Shown piece by piece: positions 1 through 9,737 of a DNA stretch of 64,000 nucleotides (position 1 is the first letter of the stretch; each line of letters begins with the position of its first letter). Origin of the DNA: Shouchella xiaoxiensis. Its GTDB lineage: Bacteria; Bacillota; Bacilli; Bacillales; Bacillaceae_D. Both the position numbers and the translations under genes were made by a program. The notes beneath the pieces are model-generated. The model was not told where the DNA came from. It saw only the letters and a program-made list of their open reading frames with translations, and did no database searches. The DNA is taken from the NCBI RefSeq assembly GCF_016907895.1, contig NZ_JAFBCV010000002.1:62001-126000 (forward strand), written 5' to 3'.

Positions 1-62
1 CATATGAGGTCATGCGTCAAGCGAAGGAATTGGGAATGAAGTCTCCGGGGGAACATAACTAG
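1..62 (+). CDS. ftsL: FtsL, C-terminal end (partial)
   Basis: Only the last 19 codons and the TAG stop at 60-62 are in the window, in the frame that starts at base 3 and ends ...LGMKSPGEHN. A reading frame that ends just before pbpB is expected to be ftsL, the small bitopic divisome protein that works with DivIC and DivIB and whose gene precedes pbpB in Bacillus. The identity rests on position and on the general look of the C-terminal tail, not on a diagnostic motif. The stop codon lies inside the hairpin that follows. Confidence 0.6.
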   Translation, partial: YEVMRQAKELGMKSPGEHN

Positions 63-82
63 TTCAGTTGAACTAGTTTTTT
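57..82 (+). terminator. Hairpin with T-run between ftsL and pbpB
   Basis: A perfect 10-bp inverted repeat (57-66 and 69-78, arm AACTAGTTCA) is followed by a run of six or more T. It overlaps the ftsL stop codon. It looks like an intrinsic terminator or partial attenuator that lowers read-through into pbpB. The two-base loop means the innermost pairs would open. There is no clear new promoter before pbpB, so some read-through is likely. Confidence 0.6.
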
Positions 83-108
83 ATTTCGAAAGAAAGGGGA
101 ATAAACTG

Positions 109-2319
109 GTGGAAATAAAACGAGCAGTCACGAATAAACGAGCGGTTTTTTTAATGTTCTTGTTCATCACGGTGCTACTCATTATGTTTGGACGGATGAC
201 TTATATACAGTTAACAAAAGAAGTAAGAGGACATGATCTTCAAGAAATGGCTGCACAGAAATACGATCGCTCTCAAGTTTTAGAGAGTAGTCGAGGCTCA
301 ATTTTAGATCGACATGGTAGTGTCCTTGCTGAGGACGTACCGGCTTATAATGTTGTTGCCGTCCTATCACCTAATCAAGGGGAAAACCAATTCGTTGAAG
401 ACGCAGCAGCAACGGCTGAAGCACTGGCTCCATTTGTTGGGATGGATCAACTACAACTCGAAAACCAAATCCAATCGGGAATTGATAACGGACGATACCA
501 GATTGAGCTGGGTGCTGGATCGCGTAATCTCACATATAATCAAAAAACACAAGTAAGTGAATTGGAACTTCCGGGAATTATGATTGAGGAAACTAGCCGG
601 CGCTATTATCCAAAGCAAACATTTGCTTCTCATGTTATCGGTCAGCAGAGTATTCTAGAAGGCGTCAACCATATGGGGCTTGAAGGAAGGCTTAACGACG
701 ATTTAGAGTCGGTTGATGGGCATATTGAATATTCTAGCCTTCATCGTGGTCTTACGGCGGCAACTGATCGAATTACGATGCCTGAAGATGGTGCAGATGT
801 TTATACAACGATTGATACGAATATTCAAGCAGCGCTTGAGCAAGCAATGGCTCAAGTAGAGGAAGAGTATGCACCTGAGAAAATGACTGCTATTGCCGCA
901 GATCCCCGGACTGGAGAAATATTAGCGATGTCTAATCGACCGAGCTTTAATCCGAATCAGTATGGAGAAATAGAAAACTATTTAAATTATGCTGTGCAAG
1001 ATGCCGTTGAGCCAGGTTCAACATTGAAAATGTTTACTGTGGCAGCTGCGATTGAAGAGGGTGTTTTTGATACTGAACGCACGTTTAAGTCAGGTAAATA
1101 TGAAATTGATTTACATTCTAACCCTGTAAACGACGTTAATCCCGATGGTTGGGGAGAAATTAGCTATGAAGAAGGTTTTCAGCGTTCATCCAACGTGCTT
1201 GTCTCTAAGCTTGTGCTTGAAGATTTAGGGATAGAATCTTTTTATTCTTATTTAAACGATTTTGGATTTGGTGAGCGAACTGGCGTTGATTTGGATCAAG
1301 AAAGCACAGGACGTGTTGAACCAGGAAGACGTTCAGATGCTGCCAGAACATCATTTGGCCAAAATTCAACCGTCACACCCATTCAAATGATTCAAGCCGC
1401 AACTGCAATCGCAAATGATGGTGTGATGATGAAGCCTTACATTGTCAAAGAAGTAAAGGACTCTGCGGGTAAAACGTTACGTCAAGGAGAAAGTGAAGTT
1501 GTTGGTGAACCGATCTCAGCATCAACTGCCCAGCAAACGCGTGAGTTGTTACGTGGTGTTGTTGACGGCGAGTTTGGAACAGGCAAGAAATATAATCTCC
1601 AAGGACTTGATGTAGCTGGAAAAACCGGGACAGCTCAAATTGCTGAAGGTGGAGAATATTTGAGAGGTCATGGACAGCATTTGTATTCGTTCATGGGCAT
1701 GGCCCCGTATGAAGATCCAAAAGTCGTGCTCTATGTCTCAGTCACAAAGCCAAAGCTAAGTGAAGGGGATTCTGGCAATGACCCTGTTTCTCTTATTTTT
1801 AACGCTGTGATGCAACGGAGTATGTCCTATATGGATCTTGAACCAAGTGATGAGGAACTGATAGAAGAAGCCGAGAAACAAGGAATTGAGATGCCTGATC
1901 TCGTTGGTGAACATCCTACAAATCTAGCAGGTTTAAACGAAGAACAAGTGGTTGTGATTGGCGATGGAAGCACAATTGAGAAGCAGCAGCCACAAGCTGA
2001 TGCGAAGCTGCTGAATGGCGAGCGCGTTGTTGTTAAGACTGATGGCAATACGTTTGCATTACCTGACATGACCGGCTGGTCCTATCGTGATGTATTAAAA
2101 GTAGCTGAATCATTAGACTTAGAACTTACGCCAAATGGAAGTGGGTTTGTTACGAAGCAAGATCCGCCAGCGGGAACCGATGTGTCACCTGGGGAATCAA
2201 TCAAGATAGAGTTTGGCTCGAGAATGGAGTTAGAATCAATGCAGGTAGACAATGAAAGTGAACCAATTGATGAAGAGGTAGCTGAGGAAACGGAAGATGA
2301 AGCAGAGTCCGATGAATAG
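109..2319 (+). CDS. pbpB: Penicillin-binding protein 2B, septal transpeptidase
   Basis: Class B high-molecular-weight PBP that cross-links septal peptidoglycan during division, acting outside the membrane with FtsW, FtsL, DivIC and DivIB. The 736-residue product has a single N-terminal membrane segment (about residues 12-28), a dimerisation region, and a transpeptidase domain with all three motifs: STLK (nucleophile Ser304), SSN and KTGT. Two C-terminal PASTA-like segments follow, then a very acidic tail. Length is close to the 716 residues of B. subtilis PbpB. Translation starts at GTG 109 behind AAAGGGGA. The gene sits between ftsL and spoVD as in Bacillus. A strong terminator follows, so spoVD needs its own promoter. 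Confidence 0.96.
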   Translation: MEIKRAVTNKRAVFLMFLFITVLLIMFGRMTYIQLTKEVRGHDLQEMAAQKYDRSQVLESSRGSILDRHGSVLAEDVPAYNVVAVLSPNQGENQFVEDAAATAEALAPFVGMDQLQLENQIQSGIDNGRYQIELGAGSRNLTYNQKTQVSELELPGIMIEETSRRYYPKQTFASHVIGQQSILEGVNHMGLEGRLNDDLESVDGHIEYSSLHRGLTAATDRITMPEDGADVYTTIDTNIQAALEQAMAQVEEEYAPEKMTAIAADPRTGEILAMSNRPSFNPNQYGEIENYLNYAVQDAVEPGSTLKMFTVAAAIEEGVFDTERTFKSGKYEIDLHSNPVNDVNPDGWGEISYEEGFQRSSNVLVSKLVLEDLGIESFYSYLNDFGFGERTGVDLDQESTGRVEPGRRSDAARTSFGQNSTVTPIQMIQAATAIANDGVMMKPYIVKEVKDSAGKTLRQGESEVVGEPISASTAQQTRELLRGVVDGEFGTGKKYNLQGLDVAGKTGTAQIAEGGEYLRGHGQHLYSFMGMAPYEDPKVVLYVSVTKPKLSEGDSGNDPVSLIFNAVMQRSMSYMDLEPSDEELIEEAEKQGIEMPDLVGEHPTNLAGLNEEQVVVIGDGSTIEKQQPQADAKLLNGERVVVKTDGNTFALPDMTGWSYRDVLKVAESLDLELTPNGSGFVTKQDPPAGTDVSPGESIKIEFGSRMELESMQVDNESEPIDEEVAEETEDEAESDE

Positions 2320-2327
2320 GTAAGTGA

Positions 2328-2368
2328 AACCCGATTTGCTAAAAGCAAATCGGGTTCTTCTTTTTTTT
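2328..2368 (+). terminator. Intrinsic terminator after pbpB
   Basis: A perfect 13-bp stem (2328-2340 with 2344-2356) around a three-base AAA loop is followed by CTTC and eight T. This separates vegetative pbpB from the sporulation gene spoVD. Confidence 0.9.
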
Positions 2369-2464
2369 AGCCAGTTTTTGAGTGGGATCACCTCCGTTCT
2401 AGAATAAAGGAGCCAAGCATAGGCTAGACCATCATAGCTCTTTTACAGAAAGTGAGGGAAAGCC

Positions 2465-4399
2465 GTGCGTGTCTCTAATGTAACGGTCAGAAAACGGCTT
2501 TTATTGGCATTAAGTGTTGGTTTAGTTGTGTTTCTGATCATTGGCATTCGCTTAGCCTATGTTCAATTCGGACAAGGCGTGTGGTTAACAGATAAGGCAG
2601 AGGAGTCTTGGGGAAGGGATATTCCGTTTGAACCAAAACGAGGTGATATCTTAGATCGAAATGGTGTGGAGTTAGCTACTAATGTTAGTGCACCATCTGT
2701 TATAGTCTTTCCTCGTCAAATTATTGATCCAACTGATGCTGCGGAAAAGCTGGCGTCGGTGCTTAAGGTGGATCGTCAGAAAGTATACGAAGATTTAACG
2801 AAAGATGAATCGAACGTTTGGCTTCGTCCAGAAGGGCAAAAGCTCTCGCAAGAAAAAGCACAAGAAGTGCGTTCACTTAATATTGCAGGAGTGTATATAG
2901 CTGAGGACTCTAAACGTCATTATCCGTTTGGGAGCTATCTTTCCCATGTGCTCGGCTTTGCGGGTATTGATAACCAAGGTTTAACAGGGCTTGAGAACTA
3001 TTACGATGAACATTTAAAAGGGGAAAAAGGGCATGTTTCGTTTTTCTCCACAGCTAAGGGCACGAAAATGCCGAATCTAGCTGATGAGTACGAAGCCCCG
3101 ATTAATGGCTTAAATTTGAAATTAACGATTGACAGTCGGGTGCAAACAATTGTGGAACGTGAACTGGATATTGCCGAGGCAAATTATGATCCTGATGGTG
3201 CGATTGCGATTGCGATGAACCCAAATACGGGCGAAGTATTAGCAATGAGCAGCAGACCTCATTACAATCCAGAAAATTTTCGCGAAGTTCCTGCTGAGAT
3301 TTACAATCAGAATAAACCGGTATGGATGCAGTATGAGCCTGGTTCAACCTTCAAAATCATTACATTAGCAGCGGCGCTTGAAGAAGGTGTTGTTGATTTA
3401 GAAAATGACCACTTCTATGATCCTGGTTATGTCGATGTAGCAGGGACGAAACTCCATTGTTGGAAAAAGGGCGGTCACGGTTCACAAACGTTTTTGGAGG
3501 TTGTCCAAAATTCATGTAACCCTGGCTTTGTAGAACTTGGTCAACGCCTCGGAACAGAGCGATTATTTAACTATATTGAAGACTTTGGCTTCGGATCAAA
3601 AACGGGAATTGATCTTCAAGGAGAAGCGCGCGGAATTTTATTTAACCGAGACCGGGTAGGTCCGCTTGAACAAGCAACAACAGCCTTTGGTCAAGGGGTT
3701 GCCGTCACGCCACTTCAGCAAGTCGCAGCCGTTTCCGCCGCTGTAAACGGGGGCTATCTCTACCAGCCTTATTTAGCAAAGGAATGGGTTGATGATGAGA
3801 CGGGTGAAATTGTTGAGCAAATATCTCCCGTCATGAAGCGTCAAGTTATTTCGTCAGATACATCTGCCGAGGTCCGCTATGCAATGGAAAATGTAGTCGC
3901 AAAAGGTTCAGGGAGAAATGCTTATGTAGATGGCTATCGAGTCGGCGGAAAAACTGGAACAGCGCAAAAAGCAAAGGATGGGCGTTATCTGGAAAACAAC
4001 CATATTGTTTCGTTTATTGGTGTCGCGCCAATGGATGATCCAGAAATAATCGTTTATGTAGCGATAGACAATCCGAAAGGGACATTGCAGTTTGGTAGCG
4101 TTGTTTCGGCACCGATTGCTGGAAAAATTATTGGCGACAGCTTGGAAGCGATGGGTGTGGAGAAGCGAGAAGGTCAAATTGAAAAAGAGTTACAGTGGAA
4201 TGAAGAACCGTTAGTAGAAGTACCAGATTTAATTGGGCGAACGCGCAAAGACATACACGAATCCCACTATGAATTGCTGTTAAGCACTTCCGGTGAAGGG
4301 GATGTTGTACTCCGTCAAGCACCTGAACCTGGAACTCGAGTTGCAAAAGATTCAACAATCCGCGTATATATGGGTGACAAAACAAGCGAGAGCGACTAA
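2465..4399 (+). CDS. spoVD: SpoVD, sporulation-specific penicillin-binding protein
   Basis: Class B PBP made in the mother cell and needed for spore cortex peptidoglycan; it partners the SEDS protein SpoVE. The N-terminus MRVSNVTVRKRLL and total length (644 residues) match the B. subtilis family (646). A single membrane anchor lies at about residues 11-30. The transpeptidase motifs are STFK (nucleophile Ser294), SCN and KTGT, and one PASTA domain closes the protein. The Cys in SCN fits the known redox control of SpoVD by StoA/ResA (family knowledge). It starts at GTG 2465 after GTGAGGGA. I could not place a convincing sigma-E promoter upstream. Confidence 0.95.
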   Translation: MRVSNVTVRKRLLLALSVGLVVFLIIGIRLAYVQFGQGVWLTDKAEESWGRDIPFEPKRGDILDRNGVELATNVSAPSVIVFPRQIIDPTDAAEKLASVLKVDRQKVYEDLTKDESNVWLRPEGQKLSQEKAQEVRSLNIAGVYIAEDSKRHYPFGSYLSHVLGFAGIDNQGLTGLENYYDEHLKGEKGHVSFFSTAKGTKMPNLADEYEAPINGLNLKLTIDSRVQTIVERELDIAEANYDPDGAIAIAMNPNTGEVLAMSSRPHYNPENFREVPAEIYNQNKPVWMQYEPGSTFKIITLAAALEEGVVDLENDHFYDPGYVDVAGTKLHCWKKGGHGSQTFLEVVQNSCNPGFVELGQRLGTERLFNYIEDFGFGSKTGIDLQGEARGILFNRDRVGPLEQATTAFGQGVAVTPLQQVAAVSAAVNGGYLYQPYLAKEWVDDETGEIVEQISPVMKRQVISSDTSAEVRYAMENVVAKGSGRNAYVDGYRVGGKTGTAQKAKDGRYLENNHIVSFIGVAPMDDPEIIVYVAIDNPKGTLQFGSVVSAPIAGKIIGDSLEAMGVEKREGQIEKELQWNEEPLVEVPDLIGRTRKDIHESHYELLLSTSGEGDVVLRQAPEPGTRVAKDSTIRVYMGDKTSESD

Positions 4400-4471
4400 A
4401 ATGAAGACGTGTGTTTTTTAATCTTTGTTCATCGCGCTTGTGATGGATTGTTGAATTTTGGAGGCAATAAA

Positions 4472-5935
4472 ATGAAATTAATCGAATTGCTTCAGGACCT
4501 TAGAGGCATTACCCCCGTTAAAAAAGAAGAAGAATTAATACAGATTGAGCATTTAGAGATGGATTCCCGGCTTGTTGAAAACAACACATTGTTTTTCTGT
4601 ATAAACGGCTACACTGTCGATGGACATGATTTTGCCAAGATGGCGCAAGAAAAAGGCGCGGTTGCCATTATTGCAGAACGTCCATTGCCTCTCTCCATTC
4701 CGGTTATTGTTGTTCCGGATACAAAGCGGGCAATGGCTAAGTTAGCAAACCGCTTTTATGACGAACCAACTAAAAAGCTACAACTAATTGGGGTGACGGG
4801 GACAAACGGAAAAACGTCCGTCACCCATATCCTTGATCAGATTTTTAGAGACGCTAATCAGAAAACAGGCTTGATTGGAACGATGTACACAAAAATTGGT
4901 GACGAGGTTATTGAAACGAAGAACACGACGCCAGAATCATTGGTATTGCAGCAACGGTTCCATTCCATGCATGAGCATGGTGTTGAAACAGCTTTAATGG
5001 AGGTCTCTTCACATGCGCTTCATTTAGGCAGAGTAAGGGGCTGTGATTTTAATACCGCTATTTTCACAAACCTAACGCCAGATCATATTGATTATCATGA
5101 AACGATGGATCACTATTTATATGCAAAGAGTTTATTATTCTCTCAGCTTGGAAACACCTATGAAGGAAAATGTGCCATTATCAATGCAGATGATCCAGCG
5201 AGTGATCGCTTAATTCACATGACGACAGCTGATATCATCACGTATGGTATGAAGAAAAAAGTAGATGTTCAAGCTAAAGATGTCAAAGTTACGGCAGCAG
5301 GAACATCCTTTAAACTCGTCGTGTTCGGTGAATCAATTCACGTTCAGCTGAAGTTAATTGGTTTGTTTAATGTTTACAATACGCTAGCCGCCGCTGCTGC
5401 TGCGTATAACTCAGGTCTGACACTTAAGCAAATTAAAGGAAGCCTCGAACAGCTAACAGGAATTGCTGGCCGTTTTGAACCAGTTGATGCGGGTCAAGAT
5501 TTTACCGTTATTGTTGACTATGCTCATACACCAGACAGCTTGGAAAATGTTCTTCAGACTGTGCAAGAGTTTGCTGAAAACCAAGTTCGCGTTGTTGTAG
5601 GCTGTGGTGGTGATCGGGATGCTTCGAAACGTCCAGTTATGGGCAGAATTGCTGTTCAATACGCAGACGAAACGATTTTCACATCGGATAACCCCAGGAC
5701 AGAAGAACCAAGCGCGATCCTTGCAGACATGACGGCTGCGCTTGATCAAGATCAGTATCAGATGATTGAAGATCGTAAGTTAGCAATCGAATATGCAATT
5801 AAACAAGCCCAGCCTGGTGATATTATCTTGATTGCGGGTAAAGGCCATGAAACGTATCAAGAAATCGGCAGAGAGCGGATTCATTTTGATGATCGAGAAG
5901 TAGCTCAAGCGGTTTTAAAGGAGCGAGTCCAATGA
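4472..5935 (+). CDS. murE: UDP-MurNAc-tripeptide synthetase (meso-DAP adding)
   Basis: Cytoplasmic Mur ligase that adds the third residue to the UDP-MurNAc dipeptide. The ATP loop GTNGKT is at residues 110-115. The DNPR motif at about 406-409 is the signature of enzymes that use meso-diaminopimelate rather than lysine, so the wall is the A1-gamma type usual in bacilli. The start is ATG 4472 behind GGAGG with seven bases of spacing; an ATG 63 bases upstream has no ribosome site. The 487-residue product compares with 494 in B. subtilis. Its stop overlaps the murF start by four bases. Confidence 0.95.
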   Translation: MKLIELLQDLRGITPVKKEEELIQIEHLEMDSRLVENNTLFFCINGYTVDGHDFAKMAQEKGAVAIIAERPLPLSIPVIVVPDTKRAMAKLANRFYDEPTKKLQLIGVTGTNGKTSVTHILDQIFRDANQKTGLIGTMYTKIGDEVIETKNTTPESLVLQQRFHSMHEHGVETALMEVSSHALHLGRVRGCDFNTAIFTNLTPDHIDYHETMDHYLYAKSLLFSQLGNTYEGKCAIINADDPASDRLIHMTTADIITYGMKKKVDVQAKDVKVTAAGTSFKLVVFGESIHVQLKLIGLFNVYNTLAAAAAAYNSGLTLKQIKGSLEQLTGIAGRFEPVDAGQDFTVIVDYAHTPDSLENVLQTVQEFAENQVRVVVGCGGDRDASKRPVMGRIAVQYADETIFTSDNPRTEEPSAILADMTAALDQDQYQMIEDRKLAIEYAIKQAQPGDIILIAGKGHETYQEIGRERIHFDDREVAQAVLKERVQ

Positions 5936-7299
5936 GCATACATTCACGTATAATTGAACCTCTAGCGAGTCGAGTACGCTTAACGAATCAGGAAATAGAA
6001 TTTCGTGGCGTTACAACGGATTCAAGAAAGCGCGTCGAGCAAGCGTTGTTTATCCCATTAGTTGGCGAGCGGTTTAATGGCCATCATTATGTAACGGGTG
6101 CCATTGAAGCGGGTGCGGTTGCATCCTTATGGCAAGAAGATGAGCCTGTGCCGACTAATCTTCCGGCTGATTTCCAGTTATACTTTGTAGCAGATACGTT
6201 AGACACACTGCAACAGTTGGCAAAGGTTTACCGGAAACAGGTTGATCCATTTATTATTGCCATTACTGGTTCAAATGGAAAGACAACAACAAAGGACATG
6301 GTTTACACCGTTCTTGGTGGAAAAGGGTATGTTCACAAAACGGAAGGGAACCTTAACAATCACATAGGGATGCCGTTAACATTACTAGCGATGCCGTCCG
6401 ATTGTCAGTTTGCTGTAATCGAAATGGGCATGAATCATTTTGGCGAAATAGAAAAATTGTCCAAAATTGCTGAGCCAAATGCAGCGATTGTGACCAATAT
6501 CGGTGAAGCTCATATTGAGTTCTTAGGGTCACGAAAAGGAATTGCAAAAGCGAAAATGGAGATTGTTGAAGGGCTTATTAAGGAGCATTGGGTGCTCGTT
6601 GACGGAGATGAGCCGTTACTTGACGCATATATTATGCCAGAGAAGAAGTCGGTTGGCTTTGGAGATCAAGTGTCAGAGCCAATTACAGATCTTCAAGCAA
6701 CTGAGAGCGGGTATTCATTCTGTTTTGCTGGTTATGATGGCTGGTCGCTGCCAATGCTTGGCAAACATAATGTGAAAAATGTCGCTTACGCCATCTGGGT
6801 TGCTCAGCAATTAGGGATTGATAACGAACAAATAAATAGTCGCTTACAATCATTAAAAGTGAGTGGGATGCGTCTTGAACAAGTTAGTGGACCAAATGGT
6901 TCGTTGTTTGTAAATGATGCGTACAATGCGAATCCAACATCTATGATTGCCGCAATTAAAACAATTGAAGAGATGACGCATTATCGTGACCGTGTTCTTG
7001 TGCTCGGCGATATTTATGAGCTTGGGACGAATGAGAAAGAGCTACATGAGAGCATTGCTGAAGGAATTAACGATTCGTTTAAGGCTGTTATTTGTGTCGG
7101 AGACAAAGCGCGTTGGATATACGATGCGATTGAACGTAAGCAGCTTCAATCTCTTAAACTATATGAAGTGCAGTCTGTAGAAGATGCAGCGCATTACTTA
7201 AAACCCTATTTAAATAAAGACACCGTTGTATTGCTAAAAGCCTCTCGTCGTCTTGAGCTGGAGCAAGTGTTATCGGCTGTCAATGAAGGAGGCCATTAA
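5932..7299 (+). CDS. murF: UDP-MurNAc-tripeptide:D-Ala-D-Ala ligase
   Basis: Last cytoplasmic Mur ligase; it adds D-Ala-D-Ala to give the pentapeptide precursor. The ATP-binding loop SNGKTTTK is centred on Lys117, and the central domain carries EMGMNHFGE, typical of MurF. The 455-residue length matches the family (457 in B. subtilis). ATG 5932 overlaps the murE stop (ATGA), with AAAGGAG upstream, so translation is probably coupled. mraY follows after three bases. Confidence 0.95.
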   Translation: MSIHSRIIEPLASRVRLTNQEIEFRGVTTDSRKRVEQALFIPLVGERFNGHHYVTGAIEAGAVASLWQEDEPVPTNLPADFQLYFVADTLDTLQQLAKVYRKQVDPFIIAITGSNGKTTTKDMVYTVLGGKGYVHKTEGNLNNHIGMPLTLLAMPSDCQFAVIEMGMNHFGEIEKLSKIAEPNAAIVTNIGEAHIEFLGSRKGIAKAKMEIVEGLIKEHWVLVDGDEPLLDAYIMPEKKSVGFGDQVSEPITDLQATESGYSFCFAGYDGWSLPMLGKHNVKNVAYAIWVAQQLGIDNEQINSRLQSLKVSGMRLEQVSGPNGSLFVNDAYNANPTSMIAAIKTIEEMTHYRDRVLVLGDIYELGTNEKELHESIAEGINDSFKAVICVGDKARWIYDAIERKQLQSLKLYEVQSVEDAAHYLKPYLNKDTVVLLKASRRLELEQVLSAVNEGGH

Positions 7300-7302
7300 A
7301 AA

Positions 7303-8280
7303 ATGGAAGAATGGACGTTATTATTCGTTCTCCTTCTCTCGTTTGCGGCAGCAGTTATTTTATCACCTCTATTTATTCCCTTTTTAAGGCGTTTAAAGTT
7401 TGGTCAGAGCATTCGAGAAGAAGGTCCGAAATCGCATCAAAAGAAAAGTGGAACACCGACAATGGGTGGAATTGTCATCGTCCTCTCAATTTTATTAACC
7501 TCTCTTGCAATTGGATTCGGTTTTTCAGAATTCACAATGGAGCTGGTGCTCTTAATGCTTGTTACGATCGGTTATGGTCTAGTAGGTTTCGTTGATGATT
7601 ATTTAAAAGTAGCTAGAAAGCACAACCAAGGCTTGACGTCGAAGCAAAAGCTAGTTGGTCAATTAGTTATTGCCGGGCTTTTTTATCTTGGATTGCTCAA
7701 CATTGGTTTAGATACATTTGTTTCGATACCAGGTACGGAACTTGGTTTAGAACTAGGCTGGTTTTATCCAATCTTAATTATCGTCATGCTACTTGCGGGG
7801 AGCAATGCCGTTAACTTAACCGACGGATTAGATGGACTTCTTGCAGGTACAGGAGCAATTGCATTTGGTGCATTTGCTATTGTCGCTTGGAGCACGGGGT
7901 ATATTGACGCTGCTTTGTTCTCAACTGCGATCACTGGTGCAGTATTAGGCTTTCTCGTTTTTAATGCTCATCCTGCTAAAGTCTTTATGGGTGACACCGG
8001 TTCGCTGGCGCTCGGAGGGGCGATCGCGGCGATTGCAATTTTAACGAAGATGGAGCTTATGCTTATTATCATTGGCGGTGTATTCGTTATTGAAACACTT
8101 TCCGTTATCATTCAGGTTATCTCTTTCAAAACAACAGGAAAACGAGTCTTTAAAATGAGTCCACTTCATCACCACTATGAATTATCTGGCTGGTCTGAAT
8201 GGCGCGTTGTTGTAACGTTCTGGATGGTTGGAATGGTCTTTGCGATCATGGGAATTTATATTGGAGTTTGGTTAACATGA
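7303..8280 (+). CDS. mraY: Phospho-MurNAc-pentapeptide translocase
   Basis: Integral membrane enzyme that transfers phospho-MurNAc-pentapeptide to undecaprenyl phosphate, giving lipid I. The 325-residue protein is strongly hydrophobic with about ten membrane segments. It carries the signature DD motif (VDDYLK), the [10 protein letters not shown] loop with catalytic Asp, and the HHHYE loop near the C-terminus. Its AAGGAGG ribosome site lies inside the end of murF. The stop overlaps murD by four bases. The next membrane step, MurG, is not encoded nearby. Confidence 0.96.
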   Translation: MEEWTLLFVLLLSFAAAVILSPLFIPFLRRLKFGQSIREEGPKSHQKKSGTPTMGGIVIVLSILLTSLAIGFGFSEFTMELVLLMLVTIGYGLVGFVDDYLKVARKHNQGLTSKQKLVGQLVIAGLFYLGLLNIGLDTFVSIPGTELGLELGWFYPILIIVMLLAGSNAVNLTDGLDGLLAGTGAIAFGAFAIVAWSTGYIDAALFSTAITGAVLGFLVFNAHPAKVFMGDTGSLALGGAIAAIAILTKMELMLIIIGGVFVIETLSVIIQVISFKTTGKRVFKMSPLHHHYELSGWSEWRVVVTFWMVGMVFAIMGIYIGVWLT

Positions 8281-9632
8281 AGCAACTAACGGAATTTCAT
8301 CAGAAAAAAATACTTATCTTAGGCTTGGCCAAAAGCGGCGTTGCAGCAGCAACAATGATGCATAGGCTCGGTGCCAGCGTAACGGTTAATGACAGTAAAG
8401 AACGTTCAGAAAATGATGAGGCGAGCCAACTTGAAGCGCTAGGTATTCGGGTTGTAGCAGGCGGTCATCCACTTTATTTACTTGAAGAAATCGATCTATT
8501 AATTAAAAATCCAGGAATTCCCTATCAAAATGTTCTTGTGAAGGAAGCGACCAGTCGTGGTATTCCCGTATGGACGGAAGTGGAGCTTGCGTACCGCATT
8601 TCCGAGGCTGAGATGATTGCGATAACTGGTTCCAATGGTAAAACGACGACAACCACTTTAATCGTTGAGATGCTTGAGAATAGCAAACGTAAACCGCTAG
8701 TCGCCGGAAATATTGGGACGGTAGCGACGGATGTTGCTAAAGTTGCAACGGCAAATGATGTTATCGTAGTCGAATTATCTAGTTTTCAATTAATGGGAAC
8801 AGAAGCCTTTCGACCAAAGATTGCAGTTTGGCTGAACATCTTTGACGCTCATTTAGATTATCATGGGACGCGTGATGATTATGTTGCAGCTAAGGCGAAA
8901 ATCATGCAAAATTTATCAAAAGATGAAACACTGGTATACAATGCTGATGATGTAACGGTTGCTGAGGCAGCTAAACATACTGATGCAAAACTTGTTCCTT
9001 TTTCAACAAAAGAAAAGCTGACGAACGGTGCTTATCTTGACCAAGGAAAGATTTATTTTCAAGAAGAGGTCATTATCGAGCTAAATGAAGTTGTTTTACC
9101 TGGGGCTCATAATGTTGAGAATATGCTTGCTGCTGTTGCTGCTGTTAAATTAGCAGGTGGAACAAATAAACAAATTCAGCATGTGTTAAAAACGTTTAAA
9201 GGCGTGAAGCACAGATTGCAATTTGTTGGTGAATGGCAAAATCGCCTCATTTATAACGATTCAAAAGCAACGAATATACTCGCGACTAAAGCGGCGTTAT
9301 CGGCTTTTACTAAACCAATCGTATTAATTGCGGGTGGACTTGATCGCGGCAATGAATTTGATGAGTTACTGCCTGATTTTTCTCATGTTGAGGTGCTTGT
9401 AGCTTTCGGACAGACGAGAGAAAAGCTGGTTTCCTTAGGAGAAAAAGCAGGTGTTACCATCATTGAGGCAGATAATGTCGAAGATGCTACAAAAAAAGCG
9501 TTGGCTGGATCTACCGAGGGACAAGTTATCTTGCTTTCACCAGCTTGTGCGAGTTGGGATCAATACCGTTCATTTGAAGTACGGGGAGATGCCTTTTTAG
9601 AAACAGTACAACGTGCCACGAAAATAAAATAA
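8277..9632 (+). CDS. murD: UDP-MurNAc-L-Ala:D-Glu ligase
   Basis: Cytoplasmic ligase adding D-glutamate to UDP-MurNAc-L-Ala. An N-terminal Rossmann-like segment ([14 protein letters not shown]) binds the UDP moiety, and the ATP loop SNGKTTTT is centred on Lys122. Starting at ATG 8277, which overlaps the mraY stop, gives 451 residues, the same as B. subtilis MurD; an upstream in-frame ATG at 8199 lies inside mraY and is not used. A terminator follows, ending the mur transcription unit. Confidence 0.95.
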   Translation: MKQLTEFHQKKILILGLAKSGVAAATMMHRLGASVTVNDSKERSENDEASQLEALGIRVVAGGHPLYLLEEIDLLIKNPGIPYQNVLVKEATSRGIPVWTEVELAYRISEAEMIAITGSNGKTTTTTLIVEMLENSKRKPLVAGNIGTVATDVAKVATANDVIVVELSSFQLMGTEAFRPKIAVWLNIFDAHLDYHGTRDDYVAAKAKIMQNLSKDETLVYNADDVTVAEAAKHTDAKLVPFSTKEKLTNGAYLDQGKIYFQEEVIIELNEVVLPGAHNVENMLAAVAAVKLAGGTNKQIQHVLKTFKGVKHRLQFVGEWQNRLIYNDSKATNILATKAALSAFTKPIVLIAGGLDRGNEFDELLPDFSHVEVLVAFGQTREKLVSLGEKAGVTIIEADNVEDATKKALAGSTEGQVILLSPACASWDQYRSFEVRGDAFLETVQRATKIK

Positions 9633-9642
9633 TCGTTATCAA

Positions 9643-9672
9643 GGCTTGCTGGTAAACAGCAAGTCTTTTTTT
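9643..9672 (+). terminator. Terminator after murD
   Basis: Stem 9643-9651 with 9657-9665 (arms GGCTTGCTG and CAGCAAGTC, one G-T pair), five-base loop, then seven T. It isolates spoVE from the mur genes. Confidence 0.88.
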
Positions 9673-9676
9673 GTGG

Positions 9677-9705
9677 ACATGTTTTATAAGCCCAAGACAT
9701 ATAGT
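9677..9705 (+). promoter_or_regulatory. Candidate sigma-E promoter for spoVE
   Basis: A -35-like ACATGTT (9677-9683) is separated by 14 bases from CATATAGT (9698-9705), close to the sigma-E -10 CATACAnT. Transcription would begin near 9712, which supports the downstream ATG at 9738 as the spoVE start. The same -10 sequence recurs before ylmC. In B. subtilis spoVE is a mother-cell gene. Confidence 0.45.
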
Positions 9706-9737
9706 GGAGATAGATGTCTTATATGTTGAGGTGGATG

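Noticed and set aside
2196-2395. Minus-strand frame of about 50 codons behind a perfect GGAGGTGATC near 2395, with a basic N-terminus and hydrophobic remainder, resembling a small toxin
   Set aside because: The start would be a GTG inside the ribosome site, and the hydrophobic stretch is what antisense of the acidic PbpB tail gives. Without conservation it is not supported.
2418-2439. Sigma-E-like CATAGGCT and CATAGCTC before spoVD
   Set aside because: Neither has a fitting -35 at 13-15 bases.
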